Shown in pieces: positions 34,319-64,000 of a stretch of DNA of 64,000 nucleotides. Under the pieces are notes generated by a model. The model saw only the letters and a program-made list of their open reading frames with translations, did not search any database and had not been told where the DNA came from. This DNA comes from Salvelinus alpinus. Taxonomy: Eukaryota; Chordata; Actinopteri; Salmoniformes; Salmonidae. Position numbers and translations under genes: made by a program. How positions within the stretch are numbered: the stretch's first letter is position 1; every line of letters starts with the position of its first letter. The stretch spans positions 86,663,864-86,727,863 of the forward strand of contig NC_092087.1 in assembly GCF_045679555.1 (NCBI RefSeq). Direction: 5' to 3'.

Positions 34319-35110
34319 AAAGCTCTTACGAAGCATCAACTCAATCACTCTTACTCTTACTGTCACTCTGTTGCTCTGAGAGCTCTTAAAATAGCATGCT
34401 AAAGTCTTCATGTGAATCAACATGTACTGAACTAAACTAAACACATGAAACCACAGTCCAGGGTCAGTATTCACAAAGTACATCACAGTAGGAGAGCTGA
34501 TCTGGGATCAGTTTAGCCTTTTAGATCATAATTATAAGGACCGTCTGAGACACTTTATGAATACAGGCCCTGATGTAACAACCAAAACACAGTTCAAAAT
34601 AAACCAACAAGAACAAATATACAGTAAGTCATGTGATGTACGGCTAAAAACATCAAAACTAAAACTATATAACAAGATATCGTCAAGTGTACTTACAGAG
34701 TGAAGTGAAGGGGAGAGGTCTTGTACAGTGAGTCAACGTACTGTCACTGTGTGGAAACAAGAAGTAGTCTACTGTAAGTATTAGTAGAAGCAGGCATAGC
34801 CTAAGTGTGAGTTCTGTGGTTGACACATTTTAAAAGTAGCCTAGTCAGGGCATTAACATGCAACAACAGCATGTCACATACGGGATGTTACTGTATCTAA
34901 ATAGAAAATGGTCTAAAGTCAGGATACTGTAGTTACATTTCTTTATCTGAGGAGTGGACCTTCATGTTTTACAAGAGACACAATGTGACCCATTCCCATC
35001 ACTCCTCATCAGCTGGTACTGAAGGTTCCAGAACAGATGAAAGGGGAGTATCTTTGGTACCAGTGTTCTAGACTAGAGCTCTCCCTACTGACATCTCAAC
35101 ATTACTGCAG
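34319..35110 (-). promoter_or_regulatory. Upstream block of gene B unit
   Basis: 34322-34420 pairs with 15773-15880. 34430-34570 pairs with 22730-22880. 34540-34740 and 34995-35110 pair with the gene E distal block at 11265-12000, including the minus-strand donor-like CACTCT|GTAAGTACAC. No coding exon. Gene B has lost its first exons, so any promoter here is orphaned. Confidence 0.4.
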
Positions 35111-36675
35111 CTTCCAGGCTTCATATGTCCCTACTAGTCCAATGAAAATATACAAAATATCTTAAATAGAAGGTAGAAAATGTCAAAAATGTATATATAA
35201 TAAAACAGTCACGCACATAAAAGTACTGTTATTGGGACTTATGTTGAACTGGTGTTTGAATTGAGCAGATTAGTGATCTCAGCTAGCTTGTTAGCTACAT
35301 GAAGCTGCTGTTATTCAGCGATAAACAAGTATTTTTGTGCATCACACAGCTACTCTGAATGGACTGGATTGTGAACAACATGATGTGCTGCTGCTGAATT
35401 ACAGCAAGACCCCATAGTTAGCTTGTGAGCTAGCTAGTTAGCTAACTTTGAGCTATCAATCTTAGCTAGCTAGAAACAACAGACAACAGTGAGCTGTCAT
35501 TATGCCAAGGCCAAGGCAAGCTGCTCTGAGTTTCCAGTGTGTGCTTGTGTGAAAGAGATGTGTTCAGCTCACTGATCTTCAGAGCAATGGACTTAAAGTG
35601 AACCCTGACATCCATATAACTAAGTCTGTCTGTCTGTCCGGGATTATTGTGTCCTATTGTGTCTGACTGATGCGTGTTTTTTTTAAATGACAATGAATAA
35701 TCTTTCATGTAATTGTTTATTGCTGCTTCTTTATTGTTATTTTATTGTCTGATCTGTTTTTTGAAGCATTTTTTAAATATAAAAAAATATAAAAAATCTT
35801 ACATAAAAACAACTGCATTGTTAGTTAAGGGCTTGTCATTAACCATTTCACAGTAAGGTCTACACCTGTTGTATTTGGACCATGTGACTAATACAATTTG
35901 ATTTGATTTGTGTGTTTAGGTGCTCGACATTGCTCCCTCTGACACTGGGTTTCTGAACATCTGAAAGTCTGAGCCGTTTGGGGGGGTTCTACTAGCTGAC
36001 ATATGGAATTGTTTTAAGGTGGTCATACCATGGATCATTTAGATATTTGATTTTGAATTATAGTACCCCTTTAGGTTAAAAAGGAGAAGGACTAATGTTT
36101 GTGAGAGCAGGCAGGTGACTGCAACATAGTCTGCCTGGAACATGCCCCATATTCAATTGTAATTCAATTAAATAATAGCATTTATTTATCCGCTGTTGGG
36201 GCAATTACTAGGCACCCTATGGCATCAGGCTGGCAGTGAGTCTCACAGTGACATCACAAGGGGTCACATGTCCAGTCACATGACCATACATACATACACA
36301 GTAAAACACTTGATAACAACAGATGTCAGCCCCCTTAGTGTCTACAACATGGTCATCATAGAGGAGGTTCACTGGATAAAGATCCCTTTAAGTTCTAATG
36401 ATGATGTAATTTCCATGTTTCACAGCTCAGACCGAGGGAGAGGGGGAAGGAAATCAGAGGTGCACTCCTCTTCACTTCACTTCACACACTCATTCTACAT
36501 GTCTAGTGTTCTGTCTGGGATCTGTGATCTGTGCCAGAGGACTACAAACGGGGTGACACCCTCCCAAGCATCCTGTTCCCTTTTAAAGTAGGGACACAGT
36601 TCCTCATCCTCTTCCTTCATCTTCATCATTCTCCTCCCTCTCTACTATCCAGTCACTGCGTGGTGGTCAGGGTTG
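35111..36675. other. Non-coding stretch with dispersed-repeat end
   Basis: 35815-35912 reads TTAAGGGCTTGTCATTAACC..GGTCTACACCTGTTG and ends in GATTT repeats, a common salmonid retroposon 3' end. The rest shows only short frames. Confidence 0.45.
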
Positions 36676-37239
36676 TCATGGTTTCCTGTCTCTTCCTCTC
36701 TGGTCCGGCTTGTGTTTGAAGTGACACTTGTCACCATAGAAACAGCCGGTGGTCCTCCAGAAGAAACACTCGTCACCATTGATGGGAGCCATCCTCCTGG
36801 TCCTGGGAGAGAGAGAGACAAACAGTATGAAAACACAAACACCTGCACCTGTGCTCCTGCTTCCTCCTTCCATCACTTTGTACATTTCAAATGTTTATAT
36901 GAGTTGACTGGTAACACTTTAGAAAAACTAATAATGATGTTTTGAATGACAGACGGATGTCCTTACCCTGTGGAGGCGTACTGGGAGGCTGAGGAGGTGA
37001 TGAGGCCTGTAGGGTTGGTAGTGGTTCTCTGTCGAGCTGTCTGGGTACCTGATCACCAGCCTGGTGCTCTCCAGCTCCACCCCCTGGACAGGAGGAAAAA
37101 CTGCAGGCACAGTCCAAATACATACAATTGAACAAATAGCACCATCCCAAAAGTGCAAGGGAACTAATAGCATTGTCACAAAAGTACAATGAAACGTATA
37201 ACATTGCATTGTATTTTATAACCACCAGAAAGGAGTTGA

Positions 37240-37812
37240 ATCGTTGTACTTTTCTCTCTGTGTTGGACAATGATGATACTATTTATGTGCAAGACTCAAG
37301 CTCTACACTGAAGGTTCTTGACTCTGTGTATCATGCAGAGACGTCTAACTCACCATTGTGATCTCTACAGTGCTGTCAGGTGGACATCAGTAGCAACACG
37401 CAGGCTCAAACCCTGGTACATTCTTATTCAGAAGACCATTTAATAAGGAAAACTGCCATTATATATATCCTCTCTTCTAGCATGAAATGAGAACACATAC
37501 AAACTCACATCTCAATCTTGTTTAATGCTAACACTACCGACAATTAGAACCAAACATGGAAAAATGTCCATTCATTATTCAGCCCCTTGATCTTGGAATG
37601 TCTTTCCTTGGAGGAGTTCAAAGGACAAATAGATGAACAGGTTATTGAGACATGTAGCTGTTTCTAGTTGTCAGTCCATGTCACTAGTTTGCATTGCCTT
37701 TTTTTAAGCCCCCGTTCCCACAGGAGACGTTTTGCCTCTCGCCAGGCCGCCATTGTAAACAAGAATTTGTTCTTAATTGACTTGCCTGGTTAAATAAAGC
37801 TTAAATAAAGCT
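37240..37812 (+). mobile_element. Degraded LINE 3' end
   Basis: Translation gives LDNDDTIYVQDSSSTLKVLDSVYHAETS, the decayed equivalent of the motif at base 25, with later stops. It ends with AAGAATTTGTTCTTAATTGA..TTAAATAAAGC. It lies in an intron of the CCCH remnant. Confidence 0.65.
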
Positions 37813-38276
37813 TATCCTAAAAGTGCAATGGATCCAATAGCATAGTCCTAAAAGTACAATTGAACCAATAGCATGGTCCCAAGAGTACAAACTCCTAAAG
37901 TTCAAGCTAAATAATTGAAAGCACATCTCACATAGTTAAATGCATATGACAGCTTATGTTTCATCCCACCTTTAGCCTCTCCAAGGTGCAAGTGGACATG
38001 TTGGGGTTCTTGAAGTTGACAAAAGGAACATCATCTCTCTTGTAGAACTCTGATACTCTCTCTTTCCCCACACCTACAATACAGAACATAGAATCAGAAT
38101 GTAGAACTCTGCACAGAATATAGAAGGAGGAGAGGAAGGGAGGAAGTTGACCACAGTCAAAATACAAGGAATATAGGAACAGGGTGCTATTTGAGACAGC
38201 CTATAGAACCTGTAACTGTAGGAATGTATACTGTGGAATAACCAGAATTAAACATACTCACCCACATGAGTCCTGA

Positions 38277-38925
38277 GGGGAGGAGAGGTTCAACACTGGA
38301 GTCCAGAGGGGAGGAGAGGTCCACCACTGGAGTCCTGGGGGGAGGAGAGGTCCACCACTGGAGTCCAGAGGGGAGGAGAGGTCCACCACTGGAGTCCAGA
38401 GGGGAGGAGAGGTCCACCACTGGAGTCATGAGGGGAGGAGAGGTCCACCACTGGAGTCCTGAGGGGAGGAGAGATCCACCACTGGAGTCCCAAGGGGAGG
38501 AGAGGTCCACCACTGGAGTCCTGAGGGGAGGAGAGCCACACCACTGGGGTCCAGAGGGGAGGAGATGTCCACCACTGGAGTCCTGAGGGTAGGAGGCGAG
38601 ATCCACCACTGGAGTCCCGAGGGGAGGAGAGGTCCACCACTGGAGTCCCAAAGGGGAGGAGAGGTCCACCACTGGAGTCCTGAGGGGAGGAGACCTCAGA
38701 GGAGACCTCCTGAGAGGAGGAGAGGTCCACCACTGGAGTCCTGAGGGGAGGAGAGGTCCACCACTGGAGTCCTGAGGGGTGGAGAGGTCCACCACTGGAG
38801 TCATGAGGGGAGGAGAGGTCCACCACTGGAGTCCTGAGGGGAGGAGAGATTCACCACTGGAGTCCATAGGGAGGAGAGGTCCACCACTGGAGTCCTGAGG
38901 GGAGGAGAGGTCTCTGCACCTTCTC
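38277..38925. repeat. 31-bp GA/CT-rich minisatellite in CCCH locus
   Basis: Unit 31 bp containing GGAGAGGTCCACCACTGGAG, about 20 copies with indels. Because 31 is not a multiple of three the reading frame cycles; the long frames here are composition artefacts. Confidence 0.95.
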
Positions 38926-39214
38926 AAAACCCAGGTCCTACATGAGAAAGAGAGAGAGAGACACAGAGAGACACAAAACCAAACCTCAGCTTCGGACACA
39001 TTGAGTTATCCAACTCTACTACCACCAACTCCATTACGCTGGACCCTGACCCCTGTCTCCCCTCATCATGAGTTGCAGGACCTTGCAGTTGAAGACCTCA
39101 GTGGAGGACTCATCTCAGTCCTGATCCAGCTTTATCACTTGCTGCATGGCCCTTTCTGTCCTCACCATACTGCTGGAGAGAGAAAAGAGGAGGGATGGGA
39201 TGGGAGGAATGGGG

Positions 39215-39475
39215 GAGGTAGATGGGATGGATGGGAGGAGTGGGGGAGGTAGATGGGATGGATGGGAGGAGTGGGGGAGGTAGATGGGATGGATGGGAGG
39301 AGTGGGGGAGGTAGATGGGATGGATGGGAGGAGTGGGGGAGGTAGATGGGATGGATGGGAGGAGTGGGGGAGGTAGATGGGATGGATGGGAGGAGTGGGG
39401 GGAGGTAGATGCAATGGATGGGAGGAGGGGGGAGAGGTAGATGGGATGGATGGGAGGAGGGGGGTGAGAGGGGGT
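39215..39475. repeat. 31-bp purine-rich minisatellite
   Basis: Unit GGGATGGATGGGAGGAGTGG plus GGGAGGTAGAT, about 8 copies. A GA-rich tail continues to about 39590. Strong purine strand bias. Confidence 0.93.
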
Positions 39476-39599
39476 AGAGGGGAGGGAGAGAGAGAGGATG
39501 GGGCAGAGAGGGGAGATGCAGCGAGAGAGAGCAGGGGGGAAGAGCGGGGGAGATAAGATGAGTGGGGAGAGGGAGAAGAGATTGAGAGTCAGATTTCAC

Positions 39600-40004
39600 C
39601 GACAGACACACACACACTGTCAGCAATTTCCACTTTCACAGTAGAGTGCTCAGACACTGACCTTTAACCCCAACAGTGCACTACCCTTGAGGAAGTATCC
39701 CTTTGGCCAGTAGGGGCGAGCTGTATGGACTTCTGAGCGTCTGATAGGGCAGAGGGGTAGAGCTCCAGACACCATTAGGAGTACAAACCATTCCCAAAGA
39801 AATACAAGAAATGAGATCAATGTAGAAATAGACCAGATCTTTGCCACCTAGAAAATCTGTTTGACAACTTAAATTTGAGTACTCCTTCAATAGTCTAGGG
39901 AGCAACATACCCATACCACACACATACACACACAGGCATCCACAAGAACACACCCATACAATGTCTGAACTACTGGGAAAGAATCTGGCAAGGTCTAGAC
40001 ATGT
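39600..40004. other. No gene seen
   Basis: Unassigned sequence with CA-rich patches, between the purine repeat and the TG microsatellite. Confidence 0.4.
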
Positions 40005-40009
40005 ATGTA

Positions 40010-40068
<59 letters not shown>

Positions 40069-40078
40069 TTATGTGTAT

Positions 40079-40109
<31 letters not shown>

Positions 40110-40110
40110 C
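40005..40110. repeat. (TGTATG)n/(TG)n microsatellite
   Basis: TATGTG hexamers passing into pure TG. Confidence 0.97.
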
Positions 40111-40231
40111 CTCGCCACTCATGGTTATGTGGTTACATGGCGCCATCATGTGTCCAATAGGCTGAATGGCTGAATGGATATAGTTATGATTCAATGTAAG
40201 TTAACAAAATAACCAATTTATTTGTTGTCTT

Positions 40232-41502
40232 TTTATTGTCTACCTTTGAGCTTATTTACAACATGATGCTTATACTGTATTCAATGTGTCTAAAATATGT
40301 CATTATTAATAATTTGATAATGAAATAAGCAATATCATGACACTGAACAATATGGTATTACATAAAATAAAATATAAAATGCCCAATAATATCTGACAGC
40401 AATATAAAGTAAAACATATTTAAACACATCAGAATATTTAAAAGCTCCTGTCAATATAATTATTTTTTGTGTCGCTAAGACAAGCCAAAACTTTCTATGT
40501 TATAAAAATCTGGAATTGGAAAAATCCCATAAAAAAAGATAAGCAATACAATCTATAGATAGTAAACAAATAAGTTGACATTTTTTGCCTGTAAACGAAC
40601 CCACAAATGCTGATGCTCCAGATACTCAACTAGTCTAAAGATGGCCAGTTTCATTGCTTCTTTAATCAGCGAGCACAACAGTTTTCAGCTGTGTTAACAT
40701 AATTGCAATATGGTTTTCTAATGATCAATTAGCCTTTAAAAATGATAAACTTGGATTAGCTAACACAATGTGCCATTGGAACACAGGAGTGGTGGTTGCT
40801 GATAATGGGCCTCTGTACGCCTTTGTAGATATTCCATAAAACATCTGCCATTTCCAGCTACAATAATAATTTACAACATTAACAATGTCTACACTGCATT
40901 TCTGATCAATTAGATGTTATTTTAATGGACAATTTTTTTGCTTTTCTTTCAAAAACAAGGACATTTTAAGTGACCCCAAACTTTTGAACGGTAGTGCACA
41001 TACTGTATTTATCATTAGGATAACAATCTAAATTCCAGCAATCACTCAAAAGTTAAAGGTCATTGTCTGGAAAACCTAATAGATAAGAAAGCATTATGAT
41101 AGTAAGAGAATAGCATTGTGAGGCCTAGCTTTGGTTTGATGCTGTTGCTCTTCAGTCCAGGTTCTGTTTTGGTTCTCTTCAGTCCAAGTTCTGTGGTGGT
41201 TCTCTTCAGTCCAGGTTCTGTGGTGGTTCTCTTCAGTCCAGGTTCTGTGGTGGTTCTCTTCAGTCCAGATTCTGTGGTGGTTCTCTTCAGTCCAGGTTCT
41301 GTGGTGGTTCTCTTCAGTCCAGATTCTGTGGTGGTTCTCTTCAGTCCAGGTTCTGTGGTGGTTCTCTTCAGTCCAGGTTCTGTGGTGGTTCTCTTCAGTC
41401 CAGATTCTGTGGTGGTTCTCTTCAGTCCAGGTTCTGTGGTGGTTCTCTTCAGTCCAGAATCTGTGGTGGTTCTCTTCAGTCCAGGTTCTGTGGTGGTTCT
41501 CT
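40232..41502 (-). other. 3' UTR region of gene C with polyadenylation signal
   Basis: Minus-strand AATAAA at 40232-40237. The flanking GAGCTTATTTACAACATGATG is shared with gene B. It contains the 27-bp array next to the stop codon and a Tc1 remnant. Confidence 0.5.
40590..40998. mobile_element. Tc1-like element end, truncated
   Basis: The right end GTGACCCCAAACTTTTGAAC is a typical Tc1-family inverted terminus, preceded by TTGTTTTTG/CTTTTC-type sequence. The other end and the transposase are missing. Confidence 0.65.

Positions 41503-41530
<28 letters not shown>
41143..41530. repeat. 27-bp minisatellite at gene C stop codon/3' UTR
   Basis: About 14 units of the same repeat as at gene B. Some copies carry GTCCAGATTCTG. 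On the minus strand the array continues straight out of the coding sequence and provides its TGA. Confidence 0.96.
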
Positions 41531-60490
<18,960 letters not shown>

Positions 60491-60505
60491 TGTTGCATCT
60501 CCCAC

Positions 60506-60675
60506 CCTGCAGTCTTAGAAACATAAACAACAACTCACTCTATAGCTGGTGAATAACTCCACCTGATACATTGAAGTAGAAACTGTAAATGGGGTACAGG
60601 ACCTCATTACTGAAAATGAACCAGGCTCATATTGTGTTGTGTTGTATTGTGCTATATGGTTGTCTGTTTATTTAA
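60506..60675 (-). promoter_or_regulatory. Conserved 5' flank of gene C, cut by Tc1
   Basis: It matches 7714-7900 and 21471-21700 but stops where a Tc1 fragment begins, leaving only about 185 bp of the shared flank next to the ATG. Confidence 0.5.
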
Positions 60676-61346
60676 GATGACATCACCGTCACCCCCGTCG
60701 CCTATGGTCACAAACCCACAAACCTCACTGGACCAGACAGGACTGGCAAAATGTGCTCTTCACTGACGACACGCGGTTTTGTCTCACCAGGGGTGATGGT
60801 CGGATTCGCGTTTGAAGGAATGGGCGTTATCGTCGAAGGAATGACCCTCCAGCATGACAATGCCACCAGCCATACTGCTCTTTCTGTGCATGATTTCCTG
60901 CAAGACAGGAATGTCAGTGTTCTGCCGTGGCCAGTGAAGAGCCCGGATCTCAATCCCATTGACCATGTCTGGGACCTGTTGGATCGGAGGTTGAGGGCTA
61001 GGGCCATTCCCCCCAGAAATGTCAGGGAACTTGCAGGTGCCTTGGTGGAAGAGTGGGGTAACATCTCACAGCAAGAACTGGCAAATCTGGTGCAGTCCAT
61101 GAGGAGGAGATGCACTGCAGTACTTAATGCAGCTGGTGACCACACTAGATACTGACTGTTACTTTTGATTTTGAACCCCCTTTGTTCACGGACACATTAT
61201 TCAATTTCTGTTAGTCATATGTCTGTGGATCTTGTTCAGTTTATGTCTCAGTTGTTGAATCTTGTTATCTTCATACAAGTATTTGCACATGTTAAGTTTG
61301 CTGAAAATAAACGCAGTTGACAGTGAGAGGACGTTTCTTTTTATGC
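60676..61346 (+). mobile_element. Tc1-like element, 5'-truncated
   Basis: Contains the C-terminal transposase region and the right terminus (GCAGTTGACAGTGAGAGGAC then GTTTCTTTTT). The left half is missing and there is an internal deletion near 60810. Confidence 0.85.
60751..61155 (+). pseudogene. Tc1 transposase C-terminal fragment
   Basis: 134 residues, with LQHDNATSHTA and SPDLNPIDHVWDLLDRRLRA. The last catalytic acid of the usual DLNPIE motif is D here. The N-terminal DNA-binding half and first catalytic region are gone. Confidence 0.85.
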
Positions 61347-61384
61347 TGCGTTTTTATATATATATTTTGTAAATATATTTTCCA

Positions 61385-61905
61385 CTCAATGATCATGCTG
61401 CTGCTCCCCCTATGGTCATTCTACCCCACCCCCTCTAGTCTTTACTCTGCCTCCACCCCAATGATCATGCTGCTGCTCCCCCTATGGTCATTCCACCCCA
61501 CCCCCTCTAGTCTTTACTCTGCCTCCACCCCAATGATCATGCTGCTGCTCCCCCTATGGTCATTCTACCCCACCCCCTCTAGTCTTTACTCTGCCTCCAC
61601 CCCAATGATCATGCTGCTGCTCCCCCTATGGTCATTCTACCCCACCCCCTCTAGTCTTTACTCTGCCTCCACCCCAATGATCATGCTGCTGCTCCCCCTA
61701 TGGTCATTCCACCCCACCCCCTCTAGTCTTTACTCTGCCTCCACCCCAATGATCATGCTGCTGCTCCCCCTATGGTCATTCTACCCCACCCCCTCTAGTC
61801 TTTACTCTGCCTCCACCCCAATGGTCATGCTGCTGCTCCCCCTATGGTCATTCTACCCCACCTCCTCTACAGTCTTTACTCTGCCTCCACCCCAATGGTC
61901 ATTAT
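61385..61905. repeat. 72-bp minisatellite (~7 copies)
   Basis: Unit 72 bp containing ATGATCATGCTGCTGCTCCC and TCTAGTCTTTACTCTGCC. A multiple of three, so it stays open in frame without being a gene. Confidence 0.96.
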
Positions 61906-62132
61906 TCATCACTGCCAGAGTTATTATCTATATAGTGCTAGTTCTATTTCTATTGTTTTTATGACCATTTTTCAGAATGTTATTTCATTAGTCCTGCATG
62001 TTGGAGCTCGAAGCCTAAGATGTTCACTGTACCCTGCAATCACACCTGCAACCCTGTGCATGTGACTATTAAACACTCACCAGTCTTTTCCTTGTTTTAC
62101 TGTCCTTCTGGTCCACACAAGGATAGTAAAAC

Positions 62133-62274
<142 letters not shown>

Positions 62275-62439
62275 ATATACATTAACTGTGCTTTAGGACT
62301 GCATTATTCTATGTATGGTGAGGTCTCTTGTGTGTAGGTACCATTTCAGTGTAAATTGAAAATGGATGAAAGTCAGCACAGTTATATTTCTTATTTTGAG
62401 GAGTGGACCTACATTTTTAAAACAGGCAAAATGTGACTA

Positions 62440-62880
62440 TATCCCATCACTCCTCATCAGCTGCATCAAAGTGGAACTGAAGGTTCCAGTGTTCTAGACT
62501 AGAACGCTCCCTACTGGCATCTCAACATTATTGCAGCCTCCTCTCTTCAAACAATGTCCTTATACATTTGGGCAGTAATATAATGCCACTGTGATATTCT
62601 GTTACACTGGATGCGTCCCAAATGGCACCCCATGTGCCCTGGTTAAAAGTAGTACACTATTTAGGGAATAGGGTGCCATTTGGGACACAGACACTGTTAG
62701 CCATTGTGTTTAGTACTGGTACCTAATAATAATGTCCTTAATAATGTTGGGTCAATAACAACATAATAAACTAATGAAACAGAACACTGGCTTGTACTTG
62801 ACCAAGTCACACTGATGTCTATAGTAGTATAAGCCACTATCATATTCTGTTACACTGTTGGCCCTTATGTACAGCAGAGG
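62440..62880 (-). promoter_or_regulatory. Distal upstream block of gene C
   Basis: Aligns with 11870-12210 and 34980-35110 (CTCCTCATCAGCTGCATCAA, GTTCCAGTGTTCTAGACTAG). A MITE at 62615-62692 interrupts it. Role unknown. Confidence 0.4.
62615..62692. mobile_element. Short palindromic MITE
   Basis: GTCCCAAATGGCACCC and its inverse GGGTGCCATTTGGGAC bracket a short centre with TAGTACACTATTTAGGGAAT, a frequent salmonid foldback element. Confidence 0.75.
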
Positions 62881-62929
62881 AGGCTGGTGATAGAAGGAGA
62901 TGGTGCAGCAGTGGACTATTTTGTGTTTT

Positions 62930-63300
62930 TTATGCTGGTCTTAACTGTTTTAGTTCTTAATGTCTCTGCCATCATTTCCCATGTCTGAAACAGCTTCTAA
63001 ACATCAGAACAGTGATCACTAAACTTGATTTGGACGAACATTTCTACTTCAACGAGTCTGCAACTTTGGACATTCTGCTTACTCTGGACCAGACCCTGAT
63101 CCCCGGCAACAGAGAGTCAAGCGAGCAGGCATCCTGATGAGATTACGTCGGTGATCAAATAGACCACCAAATAGACCAACAAACTGGATGAGCTCGAGAC
63201 TATCCTGTCAACGGGACCTGAATAACTGTAATATATGTTTCTCAGAGTTGTGGCTGAACGAGGACATGGATATACATCTTGTTGATTTGTCTACATTCTT
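62930..63300 (+). mobile_element. LINE coding fragment (upstream of RT)
   Basis: Frames broken by stops read KLDLDEHFYFNESATLDILL and later ICFSELWLNEDMDIHLVD, like the LINE endonuclease-region segment xxxETWLN. No intact frame. Confidence 0.45.
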
Positions 63301-63314
63301 TGAAAACAAATGGT

Positions 63315-63505
63315 GCTATCTAGAACCTTAGAGGGTTATTTGGCTCTCCCCATAGGATAACACTTTGAAGAACCCTTTATGTTTCCAGATAGAACATTTT
63401 TGGATTCCATCTAGAACCCTTTCCACAGAGGGTTCTACATGGAACACAAAAAGGTTCTACCTGGAACCAAAACTAATTATATCTAGAACCAAAAAGGGTG
63501 CTCCT
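63315..63505. mobile_element. MITE-like repeat
   Basis: Reiterated AGAACCCTTT / AAGGTTCTA words in both orientations around a CCCCATAGGA centre, a common fish foldback repeat. Confidence 0.55.
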
Positions 63506-63612
63506 TCTTTTTCAACCTCACCTGTGCTCCTCCTTTTTGAACCTCACCTGTGCAACTAGGGGCAACACAACTCTAGTTCATCTTTACTCTGCACATGCAT
63601 AAAAAGCCCTCC

Positions 63613-64000
63613 TGTCACGACTTCTGCCGAAGTCGTTGCCTCTCCTTGTTCGGGCGGTGTTCGGCGGTCGACGTCACCGGTCTTCTAGTCATCATTGATC
63701 CATTTTTCATTTTTCCATTGGTTTTGTCTTGTCTTCTCACACACCTGTTTCCAATCCCATCCATTACATGTTGTGTATTTAACCCTCTGTTTCTCCTCAT
63801 GTCTTTGTCAGAGATTGTTTCTTGTTAGTGTTGTTTTTTATGTGTATAGGTGCGCAACGGGTCTTCGTACCCATATTTGTTTTTGTTCGTTTCTTATTAG
63901 TGTTATGGAGCATATACTTGGACAGTCATTAAAAGACTCCATTTTACACTCCGTTTGACTCTCCTGCGCCTGACTTCCCTTCCACCTGTACACACGACTC
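63613..64000 (+). mobile_element. Gypsy-like LTR, cut by window end
   Basis: Begins TGTCACGACTTCTGCCGAAG and continues through TTCGGCGGTCGACGTCACCG, a TATTTAA-type box (63776) and ATTAAAAG (63930). The far end is outside the window, so solo or full-length cannot be decided. Confidence 0.7.

Larger units (their letters stand above)
36676..39190 (-). pseudogene. CCCH zinc-finger gene remnant
   Basis: Exons proposed right to left: about 39090-39187 (SSMVRTERAMQQVIKLDQD then TGA), about 38905-38938 (DLGFEKVQR), 37970-38073 (KERVSEFYKRDDVPFVNFKN..), 36967-37083 (VELESTRLVIRYPDSSTE..) and 36676-36802 (MAPINGDECFFWRTTGCFYG, DKCHFKHKPD, stop). The last has C-x7-C-x5-C-x3-H, a CCCH finger normally used for RNA binding. 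Splice sites are mostly good. An in-frame TGA interrupts the first piece, however, and the 117-bp exon (phase 0) does not join the finger exon (phase 2). A 31-bp array lies right after DLGFEKVQR. The family could not be named. Probably dead, but splice choices are uncertain. Confidence 0.45.

Noticed and set aside
36196-36591. 131-residue plus-strand frame
   Set aside because: No domain, no homologue recognised, and no splice or conservation evidence.
38187-38999. Long Ser/Pro/Trp-rich frames on both strands
   Set aside because: A 31-bp repeat cycling through frames gives low-complexity translations. Only the short DLGFEKVQR piece looks exon-like.
61317-61964. 215-residue hydrophobic repeat frame
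   Set aside because: It is the 72-bp minisatellite read in frame. No splice or promoter context.

Overview
The window looks like nuclear DNA from a salmonid fish (trout, salmon or charr). The reasons are multi-exon genes with GT-AG introns, several Tc1-like transposons, tRNA-derived SINEs, L2-type LINE 3' ends, gypsy/ERV-type LTRs of familiar salmonid types, and very long minisatellites. All gene models rest on splice signals and paralogue comparison read by eye. No transcript or database search was available.

The backbone is a minus-strand tandem cluster of Ig-superfamily receptor genes of the Siglec/CD22/sialoadhesin-like type. Read right to left there are four. Gene C (60490 to 41503) is essentially complete: signal peptide, four V-set plus seven C2-set domains, a transmembrane segment and a tyrosine-motif tail, about 1132-1148 aa. 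Gene B (30116 to 27743) is a 5'-truncated, nonsense-bearing pseudogene that keeps transmembrane and tail exons. Gene D (21455 to 17143) is a pseudogene with signal, V (nonsense) and C2 exons. Gene E (7698 to beyond base 1) has intact signal and V exons and runs off the left edge. The units share paralogous 5' flanks (7714-11100, 21456-22010, 60491-60680), distal upstream blocks (11420-12210, 34680-35110, 62440-62880) and 3' UTR blocks (16685, 26476-27742, 40232-41502). They therefore arose by tandem duplication.

Between and inside these genes lie at least a dozen tandem arrays. They have units of 68 bp (645-6915), 28 bp (12291-15585; 30126-30668), 44 bp (15591-15772; 32148-34318), 35 bp (17459-20792), 40 bp (24097-24900), 27 bp (27345-27765; 41143-41530), 39 bp (30765-31005), 31 bp (two kinds, 38-39 kb), 42 bp (49213-58056, about 210 copies in one gene C intron), 66 bp (42107-42303) and 72 bp (61385-61905), plus CA/TG microsatellites. 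Several show higher-order duplication.

Mobile elements fill much of the rest. They include an LTR retrotransposon with a 5-bp target duplication inside the 68-bp array (4153-6818), a solo retroviral-type LTR with a 4-bp duplication (22034-22610), and a full-length Tc1 copy nested in a LINE (44434-46036). There are further Tc1 fragments, SINEs and MITEs, and a second LTR-like block (23744-26211) that itself contains a minisatellite, a Tc1 and a SINE. A decayed CCCH zinc-finger locus sits at 36676-39190, between genes B and C.

Biologically, gene C would encode a leukocyte surface lectin-like receptor. Its V domains alternate between having and lacking the arginine that Siglecs use to hold sialic acid. 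Its tail carries paired YxxL motifs at ITAM spacing, followed by an ITIM-type motif whose inclusion depends on which of two acceptors 8 nt apart is used.
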